Assembly (NCBI RefSeq): GCF_015694405.1
Contig: NZ_JADQDB010000005.1
Coordinates: forward strand, 148,589 to 212,588
DNA from: Pelagibacterium limicola
GTDB taxonomy: Bacteria; Pseudomonadota; Alphaproteobacteria; Rhizobiales; Devosiaceae
Reading direction: 5' to 3'
Length of the DNA: 64,000 bases
Under the pieces are notes generated by a model. That model searched no databases, was not told the DNA's origin, and worked only from the letters and a program-made list of their open reading frames with translations. This document shows, piece by piece, positions 1-9,437 of this stretch. The position numbers and the translations under genes were made by a program. How positions within the stretch are numbered: the first letter of the stretch is position 1; every line of letters begins with the position of its first letter.

Positions 1-1
1 C

Positions 2-373
2 AAGCTCGCGGATTTCTTTGCCGGTCACCCCAAGATTGAACTGGTGAGCTACCCCTTTCATCCCTCGCACCCGCAATACGACCTCGCCAAACGACAGATG
101 GGCGCCGGATCGACGCTCGTTGCAATTACCGTCAAGGGGGGAAAAGAGGCGGCGTTCAAGGTTGCCGATGCATTGGCGGTGGTTGCCATTTCCAACAATC
201 TGGGCGACGCCAAATCGATCGTCTCCCACCCCGCCACCACTACGCACCAGCGGTTCTCGGACGCCGACAAAGCCGAAATGGGCATTACCGAGGGCCTGCT
301 ACGCCTCTCGGTCGGCCTGGAGGATTCCGAAGACCTCATCGCCGACTTTGCTTACGCGCTCGATCAGGCCTAA
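2..373 (+). CDS. metZ: O-succinylhomoserine sulfhydrylase, C-terminal part
   Basis: This is the last ~123 residues of a PLP-dependent Cys/Met-metabolism enzyme; the reading frame is open from base 2, so the start lies left of the window. The visible part runs through the family's C-terminal segment, including SNNLGDAKSIVSHPATTTH followed by GLLRLSVGLED, which closes the substrate/PLP site in this fold. The family makes homocysteine from O-succinylhomoserine and sulfide. Cystathionine gamma-synthase and other family members share these motifs, so metZ rather than a paralogue is a judgement from overall similarity. It ends 22 bp before the convergent RND permease gene, with no clear terminator between. 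Confidence 0.75.
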   Translation, partial: KLADFFAGHPKIELVSYPFHPSHPQYDLAKRQMGAGSTLVAITVKGGKEAAFKVADALAVVAISNNLGDAKSIVSHPATTTHQRFSDADKAEMGITEGLLRLSVGLEDSEDLIADFAYALDQA

Positions 374-395
374 AGAGAGCGCGCGCTGGCGGGAC

Positions 396-3300
396 CTATT
401 CCGCCGGCGCCACCTGCGGCGCTTCATGGTGCCGGCCCGCGATCATTTCACGAAAGGTCGGGGCATTGGGGGTCATGAAGGCCCAGCGCAGGAAGGCCGC
501 GATGTCTGCGCCGATGCCAAGAATGGCGGGCACGAGGAACAGGACCAGCAGCGTTGCAAGGCTTAGCCCCGAGACGATGGTGAGTGCCATCGGGATCAGG
601 AACTGAGCTACAAGGCTCTTCTCGAAAAGGAGTGGCGTCAGCCCTCCGATCGTCGTCAATGATGTGAGGATAACCGCCCGCAACCGGTCCTTGGAAGCGC
701 CGATGGAGGCCTGCCGCAACCCTTGTCCGTCGGCCAGCCTTTCGTTCATGCGTGCGATCATGACGATGGAAGCGTTGACCAGAATGCCGCCTAATCCCAG
801 CATTCCCATCATCGAAACGACAGTCAACGGATAGCCGAGGAGGAAATGCCCCCAGGCCGCTCCCGCGATGCCGAAGGGGATGATGGCCATCACCGCAAAG
901 GGCGTGAACCACGACGCGAAAATCCACGAGATGATGATATACATCACCGCCAGCGCGAATACGGCGCCGATGCCGAGATCGGCGAAGGCGGCGTTCTGTT
1001 CGGCCCGGCGTCCACCGAATTCGTAGGCTATGCCATAACGTGCCGTGATCTGTGGCAGGTAGTCCGATGCCAGCCGCGCAAGGATGGCGCCCGAGTCGGC
1101 ACCCTCATCGACGTTAGCCCTGACCGACACCGCCGTCCGCCCATTCTCGCGCGCAATAAAGGCAAAGCCTTGCCGCTCGGAGAAATCGACGATCGAGGCG
1201 AGCGGGACATAGGTCCCCGAGGGCGCGCGCACCCACATTTCGCGCAGCGCCGCCGAGCCGGACCGTTCGTTCTCCCGTAGCAGCTTGACGGCTATTTCGT
1301 CTTCATGGGCTGCGATGGTTCCCACAGTCCGCCCCTCGAAGGCGTCTCGTACCTGGGTGCCCAGCGTGTTGAGGTCAAAGCCGAGCGCAGTCCCCCGGGC
1401 GTTGAGGTTCATGATCAGCTCGGGACCGCCGTAAAAGAGCGTATCGGAGGTCGAACTGACTTCAGGAAAGCCCTCGAGCACGTCCTGAAGCGCTTCTGAT
1501 GCCTGCTTGAGCACACTCGCCGAAGCGCCGATGAAGCGGATATCGATGGCCTGCCCCTGCGGGCCGCCCCGGAACTCGCGCACGCCGATGCTTGAAACGC
1601 CCGCAACGGCTGGCAGGTTGTCCCTGAGCGCCTGGGTTATGACGGCAGTGCGCACCGAACGCTGTTCGGACGGCGTAAGGTAGACGTTGAAATCCGCCCG
1701 GCCCTCTTCGAGGTCGAGGCTTGCATAGGTCGTGACGATCAGCGTTTCGCCATTGGGCGCGAGGTTTCGCTCGACCTCGGCGACCGAGCGCTCGATATCT
1801 TCGATGATCGCTGCCATTTCGCTCTGCGGCGTTCCGGCCTGGAACTGGGCAGATACGTTGAAGCTTTCGCCTTCGGCGGTCGGGAAGAATTCGAACCGTA
1901 ACTGGTTCGAGCCGAGCAGCCCCAGCGCGCCGATGCAAATGGCAAGCGCGATCGCGGCGGTCAGATAGCGCCAAGAATAGGACCATTCGGCGAGGGTCCC
2001 GAACAACCTTTCGCGGAAAAAGTCGAATCCCTTGTCGAACGTCCGCCGGAACTTGCCCGCCCTTTTGCGCTGGCGCGGCAGGGCGTGCGCGAGGTGTCCG
2101 GGAAGGATGAAAAAGCTTTCGAGCAGGCTCGCCGCCAATACCGCCACGACGACGAGCGGCAGCGGTGACATGATCTGTCCCACCACGTCCCCCACCAGCC
2201 AGATCGGCGCAAAGGCTGCCATGGTGGTCAATGCCGATGCGATGATGGGAGGCGCCATCCGGCTGGCCGCCTGTATGGCGGCTTCTGCGCGCGAGAGGCC
2301 TTGGCGGTAAAGGGTTGAGGTGTGTTCTCCCACCACGATGGCGTCGTCAACGATAATCCCGAGCACCATCATGAGCGCGAACATCGAAATCATGTCGATG
2401 GTCAGCCCCATGACGTACATCGCGCCAAGCGTGCCCAGAATGGCGATGGGGATGCCCGCCGCTACCCACATTGCAACGCGCCCGTCGAGGAAAACGAACA
2501 GCACCACGAGCACCAGCACGAACCCGGCCACCCCGTTGGCGATCAGAAGGCCCAGCCGCTGGTTTACCTGCTCGGCGGCGGCATCGAACACCACGGCGTT
2601 GAGCGATTGGGGCAAGGTAGGCTGCAGCGCATCCACATAGTCGCGCACCGCCTCATAGGTCGTCACAGTATCGGCATTGGCGGCACGCGAAACCTGCAAC
2701 TTGATCGCTGGCTCCCCCCGCATATAGCCGAGCGGCGTGTTGGGATCGAAGGTGTCGGTGATGGTTGCGATATCGCCGAAAGTCAGGGTCTGTCCGGTCG
2801 CCGAAGAGAAGATTTCGGTTTCCGCGATCTGGCGCGCCGAAAGCTCGCGTGCCGCCGCCCTGATCTGCGCGTCAAGGTCGCCTTGAAGCGTCCCTGAGGG
2901 CTGGTCGGCGAAATTGGGAGACAGTGCATTGGATAGATCGGCGAGCGTCAATCCAAGCTGGCGCAATCGGGCGTCGTCTACCTCGATCCGCAATTGCCGG
3001 TCGCGATAGCCGGTAAATTCGACCCTGTCGACACCCGCCGCCAGCAGCCCGTCGCGGATCTCGCGCGCATAGCGCCGCAGCGCTTCTTCGGGGAACGGGC
3101 CGGATATGGCGATGGCGGCCACGGGATCGAAAAAGCGCTGGGCCGAGACCACCGGCGTCGAGGCGCCGGACGGAAGGCCGGTAATCGATGAAACCACCGA
3201 TTGCACCCGTTGTTCGGCGGTCTGGAGGTTGACGGTGCGCTCGAAATTCACGCGGATCTGCGCCCGTCCTTCGCGCGCGAACGAATTTCTCGAGATCACG

Positions 3301-3554
3301 CCGTCTATCGCGCCTAACGCCGGTTCGATCAGCAGCAATATGTTTCGCTCGACGTCCTCGGCCGACGCCCCGCTCCAGTTTACCGTCACATTGACGGTGC
3401 GGGTTTCGGTATTGGGCATGAGTTGCCGGTTGAGATTGTTGACCCCCCAAAGGCCGAACAGCACAAACAGGATCATGAAAAGATTGGCTGCGTTTCTGTG
3501 CTTGACGAAACCGGCAAGCAAGCCCTGTGACGCCTGGAGCGATGGACGCATCAT
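396..3554 (-). CDS. RND efflux transporter permease (AcrB/HAE1-like)
   Basis: A 1052-residue inner-membrane proton antiporter of the AcrB/AcrD/AcrF family, at the usual full length. It has the duplicated layout: one N-terminal TM helix, a large periplasmic porter domain, TM2-6, then a repeat of the same arrangement from about residue 520. The proton-relay aspartate pair is visible in GIIVDDAIVVGEH. Its start codon overlaps the stop of the adaptor gene by 4 bp (ATGA), so the two are translationally coupled. No outer-membrane factor gene lies nearby, so the pump would need a TolC-like channel encoded elsewhere. The substrate cannot be read from the sequence. Confidence 0.9.
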   Translation of the reverse strand: MMRPSLQASQGLLAGFVKHRNAANLFMILFVLFGLWGVNNLNRQLMPNTETRTVNVTVNWSGASAEDVERNILLLIEPALGAIDGVISRNSFAREGRAQIRVNFERTVNLQTAEQRVQSVVSSITGLPSGASTPVVSAQRFFDPVAAIAISGPFPEEALRRYAREIRDGLLAAGVDRVEFTGYRDRQLRIEVDDARLRQLGLTLADLSNALSPNFADQPSGTLQGDLDAQIRAAARELSARQIAETEIFSSATGQTLTFGDIATITDTFDPNTPLGYMRGEPAIKLQVSRAANADTVTTYEAVRDYVDALQPTLPQSLNAVVFDAAAEQVNQRLGLLIANGVAGFVLVLVVLFVFLDGRVAMWVAAGIPIAILGTLGAMYVMGLTIDMISMFALMMVLGIIVDDAIVVGEHTSTLYRQGLSRAEAAIQAASRMAPPIIASALTTMAAFAPIWLVGDVVGQIMSPLPLVVVAVLAASLLESFFILPGHLAHALPRQRKRAGKFRRTFDKGFDFFRERLFGTLAEWSYSWRYLTAAIALAICIGALGLLGSNQLRFEFFPTAEGESFNVSAQFQAGTPQSEMAAIIEDIERSVAEVERNLAPNGETLIVTTYASLDLEEGRADFNVYLTPSEQRSVRTAVITQALRDNLPAVAGVSSIGVREFRGGPQGQAIDIRFIGASASVLKQASEALQDVLEGFPEVSSTSDTLFYGGPELIMNLNARGTALGFDLNTLGTQVRDAFEGRTVGTIAAHEDEIAVKLLRENERSGSAALREMWVRAPSGTYVPLASIVDFSERQGFAFIARENGRTAVSVRANVDEGADSGAILARLASDYLPQITARYGIAYEFGGRRAEQNAAFADLGIGAVFALAVMYIIISWIFASWFTPFAVMAIIPFGIAGAAWGHFLLGYPLTVVSMMGMLGLGGILVNASIVMIARMNERLADGQGLRQASIGASKDRLRAVILTSLTTIGGLTPLLFEKSLVAQFLIPMALTIVSGLSLATLLVLFLVPAILGIGADIAAFLRWAFMTPNAPTFREMIAGRHHEAPQVAPAE

Positions 3555-5026
3555 CCGCCTCCCGGCCCGCGCATCACAATGCCGCCGCCACCGCCTGGCC
3601 CCATGATGACGGGGCTACCGTCAGGGCGGGTTTGCGGCTCTTCCCCCTCCACCGTGACAGCAACGCCCGCGCCGGCCTGTGAAAGCCGCGAGGTGATGAT
3701 GCGTTCTCCCTCCGGGATCTCGGCGCTGACGATCAGCTGATCGTTCTGGCGCGCGAGAATGGTCACGGCGATCGCCGCCATGCGACCATCGCGGACGACA
3801 TAGAGGTGGTCGTCGTCATAAACCGCCGTTTCGGGCACCATCAGGCTGCTTTCATGCGCTATGCCTTCGATCGTTACCGAAACGAAAGTGCCCGGCCGCA
3901 ATCGGCCCGCGTCCCCTGCATCGAGCCGGGCGAAAAGCGTGACGCCTCCTGTCGATGCGTCGACTTCCGCCGCCGTGCGCGTGATGCGGCCTTGCGCGGT
4001 AACCGGACGCGACCCCGCATTCCAGGTAACGGTTACAGGGCGCCCCAACATCCCGGCAGCGCTCAATTCGCCATATTGCCGGTCCGAGAGCGTAAAGCTC
4101 ACATCCAGCGCGGCAGTTTCGTAGAGTGTCCCGAGATTTTCGGTGGCGTTGACATATCCGCCCTCGGTCACGGTGCCAGTGGTGACGGTCCCGTCGAATG
4201 GCGCAGTGATCTCCGTGTCGGCTCGGTTCCGCTGGGCAACGTCAAGTTGATGCCGTGCCTGCGCAATGGCCGCCTGTTGGCGCAGGATCTGTGCGTCGAG
4301 CGTAAAAATGTTGACTTCGCGCTGGCTGAGCGCCTGTTGGCGTTCGGCGACCGTCAGGGCGCGTGTATCGACCGTCTGCTGGGTCGCCGCGCCGGTGGAA
4401 AGTAGCGAACGGGCGCGGTCGAGATCGGTTTCAGCGGCAGCGAGCGAGGCGCGCGCCGTTTCGATGTTACGCTCCTCAAGCGCCCTGGCCTCGCGCGCTT
4501 CGGCCAGCGCCAGTTCCGCATTGGCGATGGCAGCCCGCGCCTCGATTACCGCCGCGTCGTAGGCGAAAGGGTCGATCCGCACTAGCACTTCGCCTGCCAT
4601 GACCTGCCCGCCGGCGAGGAAATTGGGCGAAACCTCAACCACCCGCCCCTGGACCTGCGCCCGCAAATCGAGTGTGCGCGCAGCTACCACCTGGCCAAAC
4701 GTGCCGATATCGGCCCGGTGTTCTCCATAGGTGGGTTCGACGACATTAACGGTAAAGCTGCGTTCCCTGTTCATGCGCTGGGGCGCTTCTGGGCGGCTGG
4801 AGACCCAGCTATAGGCCTGGTAGCCCGCTACGCCGACGACGATCAAGGCAATGGCAAACCGCATAAAAGCGGACATCAACCCGAAACGGCGGGGAGGGCG
4901 TTCGGCCGTCTCCGCTGGATGGTGTTCGGATAAAGAAAGCTGCGCCGAATCCGGCCCGCCGGTCTTGTCCAATGAAGGCGTCCCTGAAAATGAAAAAGCG
5001 TCGCCCGCCAAAAAGCGTCCGGGCAA
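3551..5026 (-). CDS. RND efflux periplasmic adaptor (membrane fusion protein)
   Basis: The periplasmic adaptor (HlyD/AcrA type) of the RND pump encoded just downstream. It has one N-terminal TM anchor (around MRFAIALIVVGVAGYQAYSW), a barrel-sandwich/lipoyl half-motif (VQGRVVEVSPNFLAGGQV), a long Ala/Glu/Arg-rich coiled-coil hairpin (about residues 160-265), the second lipoyl half (ITAPFDGTVTTGTV), and a beta-barrel plus membrane-proximal domain. The start is uncertain: the longest frame opens with TTG at 5026 without a good ribosome-binding site, and an internal ATG at 4876 sits just before the TM helix. The C-terminus ends in a Gly-rich tail. The protein bridges the permease and an outer-membrane channel. 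Confidence 0.85.
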   Translation of the reverse strand: MPGRFLAGDAFSFSGTPSLDKTGGPDSAQLSLSEHHPAETAERPPRRFGLMSAFMRFAIALIVVGVAGYQAYSWVSSRPEAPQRMNRERSFTVNVVEPTYGEHRADIGTFGQVVAARTLDLRAQVQGRVVEVSPNFLAGGQVMAGEVLVRIDPFAYDAAVIEARAAIANAELALAEAREARALEERNIETARASLAAAETDLDRARSLLSTGAATQQTVDTRALTVAERQQALSQREVNIFTLDAQILRQQAAIAQARHQLDVAQRNRADTEITAPFDGTVTTGTVTEGGYVNATENLGTLYETAALDVSFTLSDRQYGELSAAGMLGRPVTVTWNAGSRPVTAQGRITRTAAEVDASTGGVTLFARLDAGDAGRLRPGTFVSVTIEGIAHESSLMVPETAVYDDDHLYVVRDGRMAAIAVTILARQNDQLIVSAEIPEGERIITSRLSQAGAGVAVTVEGEEPQTRPDGSPVIMGPGGGGGIVMRGPGGG

Positions 5027-5097
5027 GGCTAATGATTCAGGCGCGACGGCTCAAATGAACTTTTCGCAAGGATTTGGAAAGCCTTGCCGTCGACCGA

Positions 5098-6087
5098 TCA
5101 GAACTGGTTGGGATTGAAGTGATAGTGCGTCGAGCAGAACTCGCACACCACTTCGATTTCCCCGTCGACCACCATATCCGTCCGGTCCTCGGGCGAAAAA
5201 TCGTGGATCATCTGCTCGACCCGCTCGGCTGAGCAGGTGCAGCGCTCGACCAGCGGCTGGGGCTCGAACACGCGCACGCCTGCCTCGTGATAAAGCCGGA
5301 ACAGCAGGCGCTCGGACGAAAGGTCAGGGTCTGCAAGTTCGGCGTCGGTCAGCGTATCGAGCAGCGCCTTGGCCTCCGTCCAGCCGTCGTCCTCAACGAA
5401 ATCGGGATCGGCTGTCGCCTCGTTCTCGAAATCTCCGTCGCCCGGCAGGTCCGGCATATGCGAAATTCCGGTCTCGGGCAGGTGCTGGAGCAACACGCCC
5501 CCTGCCCGCCAGCGCGAGCCCGGGCGTCCGCGCTCGGAGTATTCCGCGACGGCGAGCCGCACACGCGTCGGGATTTGCTCGGACTGTTGGAAATAGGTGT
5601 GCGCGACCTCTTCGAGCCCCTCATGGCCCTCGAGTGCCACGATCCCCTGATAGCGGTCCATATGCACGCCCTGATCGACGGTCAGCGCCAGGATGCCCTT
5701 GCCGAGCAATTCGGCGGGACTGGCCTTGCCGTTCCGCACGGCCTCAGCAATCACGTCAGCGTCGTAGCGCGCATAGGCACGCAAGCCGTCCGGGGTATCG
5801 AAATCGACGACCAGAAGGCTCACGGGCCCGTCGGTGCGGGACTGGAGAATGAAGCGCCCTTCGAATTTGAGCGAAGATCCGATCAGCGCGGCGAGCGTGA
5901 TCGCTTCGCCCAGGAGACGGGCGACAGGCTCAGGATAGCCGTGGCGCGAGATGATGGTGTCGAGCGCGTCACCCAGGCGCACCACGCGCCCGCGGCTATC
6001 GAACGTCTCGAGCGCAAAGGGCACGGCGACATCGTCCCCGCTTTCGGGGCGGTTGAGGCCGAACTGTTCGAGCGTACTTGGGGTCAT
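5098..6087 (-). CDS. hslO: Hsp33 family redox-regulated chaperone HslO
   Basis: A 329-residue cytosolic holdase activated by oxidation. The zinc/redox switch is visible at the C-terminus: RCTCS (C-X-C) followed ~30 residues later by CEFCS (C-X-X-C). The start was placed at the ATG at 6087, behind AAAAGGACTGCA; a longer frame reaching 6171 would overlap argF and has no ribosome-binding site. It is the last gene of argD-argF-hslO, a common alphaproteobacterial arrangement. The 53 bp gap to argF shows no terminator, so co-transcription is likely. Confidence 0.92.
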   Translation of the reverse strand: MTPSTLEQFGLNRPESGDDVAVPFALETFDSRGRVVRLGDALDTIISRHGYPEPVARLLGEAITLAALIGSSLKFEGRFILQSRTDGPVSLLVVDFDTPDGLRAYARYDADVIAEAVRNGKASPAELLGKGILALTVDQGVHMDRYQGIVALEGHEGLEEVAHTYFQQSEQIPTRVRLAVAEYSERGRPGSRWRAGGVLLQHLPETGISHMPDLPGDGDFENEATADPDFVEDDGWTEAKALLDTLTDAELADPDLSSERLLFRLYHEAGVRVFEPQPLVERCTCSAERVEQMIHDFSPEDRTDMVVDGEIEVVCEFCSTHYHFNPNQF

Positions 6088-6140
6088 TGCAGTCCTTTTC
6101 ACGCGCGCACCCGCCGGAGTGGCCGGGCGTGCGCAGTAAT

Positions 6141-7067
6141 TCAGAGGGTTTCGATCCCGAAGGCCCAGCACAGGATCGCCTTTTGCACATGCAGGCGATT
6201 TTCGGCTTCATCGAACACCACCGATTGCGGACCGTCGATCACCTCGTCGGTAACCTCGTCCCCGCGATGGGCAGGCAGGCAGTGCATGAAAAGGGCTTTG
6301 GGATTGGCGTTGGCCATCAATCTGGTATCGACCCGGTAGGGTTTCAAGATACGCCTGCGCTCACCCTCGTCCGTGTCGCCCATGGAAACCCAGGTGTCGG
6401 TGACGATCAGATCGGCGCCCTCGGTGGCCGCGCCCGGATCGGTTCCGAGCGTCACAGCGTCTCCAGCCTCGGCAATGTCGGACAACAGGCCTTGATCGGG
6501 CCAGTATTCCTTGGGGCAGGCGATGGCGAGCGAGACGCCGAACAGGGGGGCTGCGTGGACCCAGGAGGCAAGCACGTTATTGCTGTCCCCGACCCAGGTG
6601 ACCTTTTTGCCGGCCAGCGGCCCTGCGTGTTCCTCGTAGGTCATGATGTCCGCCATGACCTGACAGGGATGCGAGCGGCGCGTCAGCCCGTTGATCACTG
6701 GAACCGCAGACGCCCCGGCGAGATCGATCAGGTCGTCATGGCTGAGGATGCGGATCATGATCGCATCGACGTACCGGCTCATCACCCGCGCAGTATCCTC
6801 GATGGTCTCCTCGCGGGCGAGCTGCATTTCCTGTCCCGTCAGCATCAGCGTCTCGCCGCCGAGCTGGCGCATGCCGACATCGAAGGAAACGCGCGTGCGG
6901 GTCGATTGGCGCTCGAAGATCATCGCGAGCACCTTGTCGGCCAGAAGCCGCGGCCGTTCGCCCGCCCTCAGGCGCGCCTTGAGCGCGTGAGCAAAGTCGA
7001 GAATTTTGCGCAATTCCTCATGGGAGAAATCTTTGAGATCGAGAAAATGTCTGGGCTGTCCGGTCAT
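6141..7067 (-). CDS. argF: Ornithine carbamoyltransferase
   Basis: A 308-residue enzyme, normal for the family. It condenses ornithine with carbamoyl phosphate to citrulline in arginine synthesis. The carbamoyl-phosphate loop STRTRVSFD, the HPCQ motif and the ornithine-binding HCLPAHRG motif are all present and intact. It lies 47 bp downstream of argD on the same strand, so the two consecutive arginine-pathway genes probably form one transcript with hslO. Confidence 0.95.
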   Translation of the reverse strand: MTGQPRHFLDLKDFSHEELRKILDFAHALKARLRAGERPRLLADKVLAMIFERQSTRTRVSFDVGMRQLGGETLMLTGQEMQLAREETIEDTARVMSRYVDAIMIRILSHDDLIDLAGASAVPVINGLTRRSHPCQVMADIMTYEEHAGPLAGKKVTWVGDSNNVLASWVHAAPLFGVSLAIACPKEYWPDQGLLSDIAEAGDAVTLGTDPGAATEGADLIVTDTWVSMGDTDEGERRRILKPYRVDTRLMANANPKALFMHCLPAHRGDEVTDEVIDGPQSVVFDEAENRLHVQKAILCWAFGIETL

Positions 7068-7114
7068 GATGACTGGTCCTGAGGAGGCTGGAATGTGGTG
7101 GGAAACTGCGCGGC

Positions 7115-8302
7115 CTATTCAGCCGCGCTGGCGCTTTCGGCTTCGAGTTCGGCAAACGCATCCGAGATGATCGAAACAGCTTGTTCGATTTCAGCTTCAT
7201 TAACGATCAATGGCGGCAGAAGGCGCAGGACATTGTCGCTGGCCGCAACCGTGAGCAGCTTGTGATCGCGCAGGCGCTGAACGAAATCGCGGACGGGCGG
7301 CGTGATCTTGATCCCGGCGATCAACCCCTTGCCGCGCACCTCGGTAATGTAATCGGGATAGCGCTGCATGAGCTGGTGAAGGTGGCGGGAAAGCACATGG
7401 CCCATTTTTTCCACATGCTCGAAAAAGCCTGGAGCCTCGATCCGGTCGAGCACAGCATTGCCCACCGCACAGGCTAGCGGATTGCCGCCATAGGTCGAAC
7501 CGTGCGTGCCCGGCACCATGCACTTGGCAACCTCATCCGTCGCAAGGCAGGCGCCCAATGGGAACCCGTTGCCTATGGCCTTGGCCACCGCCATGATGTC
7601 CGGTGTCACCCCGGCCCATTCATGGGCGAAGAAACGGCCTGTCCGGCCATAACCACACTGCACTTCATCGAAAATGAGAAGCAGCCCATGCTTGTCGGCC
7701 AGCGCGCGCAACCCCTTGAGATAGGCGTCGGAAAACGCTGTTACCCCGCCCTCGCCCTGCACGGGTTCGATAAGGATGGCGGCAGTCTTCTCATCGATCG
7801 CGGCCTCGACCAGTGAGAGATCGCCGGGCTTTAGGTGCTTATATCCCGGCATCGGGCCGAAGCCCTCCGTATAGGCCGGGTTACCCGCTGCCGCGATCGT
7901 GGCTGTGGTGCGCCCATGGAACGAGCCCGAAAAGCCGATGATATCGACGCGGTCCCTCTCGCCCTTGTCCCAGAAATAGCGCCGCGCGGTCTTGATCGCG
8001 CATTCGAGCGCCTCGGCGCCCGAATTGGTGAAGAACACCTTGTCCGCGAAGGTCGCATCGACTAGGCGCTGGGCCAGCTTTTCCTGCTCGGGAATGGTAT
8101 AGATATTGGAGACATGCCAAAGCTTGTCCGCCTGGCGCTTAAGCGTCGCGACGACGTGAGGGTCCCCGTGCCCGAGCGCGTTGACCGCGATCCCGGCGTT
8201 GAAATCGAGATAGGCCGTGCCGTCCTCCGTGAACAATCGCACGCCCTCGCCCCGCACAAAAGCGAGTTCGGACCGGGCGTACGTGCCATAGAGCGCAGAC
8301 AT
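7115..8302 (-). CDS. argD: Acetylornithine aminotransferase
   Basis: A class-III PLP aminotransferase (395 residues) that converts N-acetylglutamate semialdehyde to acetylornithine; family members may also act on succinyl-diaminopimelate semialdehyde. The PLP lysine is in [15 protein letters not shown] and the cofactor aspartate region is [15 protein letters not shown]. The start was chosen at the ATG at 8302, which has AGAAGG 11 bases upstream; the frame can be extended four codons to a GTG at 8314, but that codon directly abuts the ribosome-binding site. First gene of argD-argF-hslO. Confidence 0.93.
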   Translation of the reverse strand: MSALYGTYARSELAFVRGEGVRLFTEDGTAYLDFNAGIAVNALGHGDPHVVATLKRQADKLWHVSNIYTIPEQEKLAQRLVDATFADKVFFTNSGAEALECAIKTARRYFWDKGERDRVDIIGFSGSFHGRTTATIAAAGNPAYTEGFGPMPGYKHLKPGDLSLVEAAIDEKTAAILIEPVQGEGGVTAFSDAYLKGLRALADKHGLLLIFDEVQCGYGRTGRFFAHEWAGVTPDIMAVAKAIGNGFPLGACLATDEVAKCMVPGTHGSTYGGNPLACAVGNAVLDRIEAPGFFEHVEKMGHVLSRHLHQLMQRYPDYITEVRGKGLIAGIKITPPVRDFVQRLRDHKLLTVAASDNVLRLLPPLIVNEAEIEQAVSIISDAFAELEAESASAAE

Positions 8303-8785
8303 CTTGAAAGCCACCTTCTCGAGTTCGGGTTAAGGGATGTTCCGGGGCATGTCCCAAAACGAAAAACGCGCCCGGCTCTTCAGTCCAAGCACGTATCATC
8401 CAGCCCCGCTTATGGTCGCGGATGCCGCAAAAGTCAATCTCCCGCGCCCCGTATGGCCCGGATTCAGGGCCTGTGCGGGGCTTTGACTCACACTGGCCAC
8501 AATCGCGGGCTAAGTGAGCCTCGTGCTGGCGCTGTGTGCGGTGTGCAACAGCTTCCCCGGATTTGTGCACTTGGACAAATTTGAGCGGGGATTATCTTGG
8601 GAAACTCGCTCGCGACTCTTGAAAGCGATTCCCCCGCCTGTGTAGGATGATCGCCATTGGGAACACGACATCTCGTGTGGCGGACCCCATCACTCTACGA
8701 GAACTGGTATCTCGTCCATCGGATGTGTCCGGCGGAGAGTGATCGGATTCTGAATCGTCATTCGGCCTGGGAGCCTTTTTTGATT
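8303..8785. promoter_or_regulatory. Intergenic region between argD and gcrA, rich in GANTC sites
   Basis: This 483 bp stretch has no convincing gene. It must hold the divergent promoters of argD and gcrA. Six GANTC sequences (the CcrM methylation target) lie at 8461, 8485, 8614, 8627, 8746 and 8752, all within 300 bp. A perfect 6 bp hairpin (ACACGA-CATC-TCGTGT) at 8663-8678 lies in the presumed gcrA leader. An open frame from 8657 is continuous with gcrA, but its N-terminal 43 codons do not match the family and were excluded. Confidence 0.6.
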
Positions 8786-9334
8786 ATGACCTGGACTGAC
8801 GAACGTGTAGCTCTTCTCAAGAAGCTCTGGATGGAAGGTCTGAGCGCAAGCCAGATCGCAGCCGAGCTGAGTGGCGGGGTCACGCGTAATGCGGTGATCG
8901 GCAAGGTGCACCGGCTCAAGCTGTCAGCACGGGCCAAGCCGACCAATGTCTCCCCGCGCCCCAAAGCGCCGCGCACAAGCGCGCCGCGCCGGCCATCCCA
9001 AGGTACTGCCGGGAGTACGCGCACCAATCTCAACGCGGGCAGTCCACGCCGCACCGGCGCCGCGCCTGTCCTGGGAGCGACCGCGCTCAAGATCGATACG
9101 GACCTTGAGGCCGAAGCGGTCATTGAAGTGCAGACCAAAGCCGCCGAGCTCTACATCCCCGTCGAAGAACGCATCTCGTTGTTGCAGCTCTCTGAAAAGA
9201 CCTGCAAATGGCCTATCGGCGATCCTATGTCGAGCGAGTTCCACTTTTGCGGTCGCACTTCCGAAGAGGGAAAGCCCTATTGCGACTTCCACGCCCGCCG
9301 CGCATACCATCAGGTCGACCGCAAGAAACGGTGA
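8786..9334 (+). CDS. gcrA: GcrA cell cycle regulator
   Basis: A 182-residue alphaproteobacterial cell-cycle transcription factor that binds sigma-70 RNA polymerase and stimulates promoters containing methylated GANTC sites. The N-terminal helix-turn-helix signature (MTWTDERVALLKKLW, then GVTRNAVIGKVHRL) and the C-terminal cysteine-containing segment (KTCKWPIGDP through FCGRTSE) are both present, with a basic Pro/Arg-rich linker between. The start was set at the ATG at 8786 because family members begin MTWT; the upstream extension is leader sequence. GANTC sites cluster upstream, suggesting methylation-state control of its own transcription. Confidence 0.95.
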   Translation: MTWTDERVALLKKLWMEGLSASQIAAELSGGVTRNAVIGKVHRLKLSARAKPTNVSPRPKAPRTSAPRRPSQGTAGSTRTNLNAGSPRRTGAAPVLGATALKIDTDLEAEAVIEVQTKAAELYIPVEERISLLQLSEKTCKWPIGDPMSSEFHFCGRTSEEGKPYCDFHARRAYHQVDRKKR

Positions 9335-9437
9335 CATATTGGGCATGGCGTTGAACGTGAGGCGGAATGAACAGGGCAGTTCCTTCAGTCAGCTGTAATG
9401 CGCGGATTTGGGCCGCTTCAGCAGCCGCCCTCGTTTG

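Noticed and set aside
9345-9398. 17-codon ORF after gcrA
   Set aside because: No ribosome-binding site and no coding signal; too short to support.
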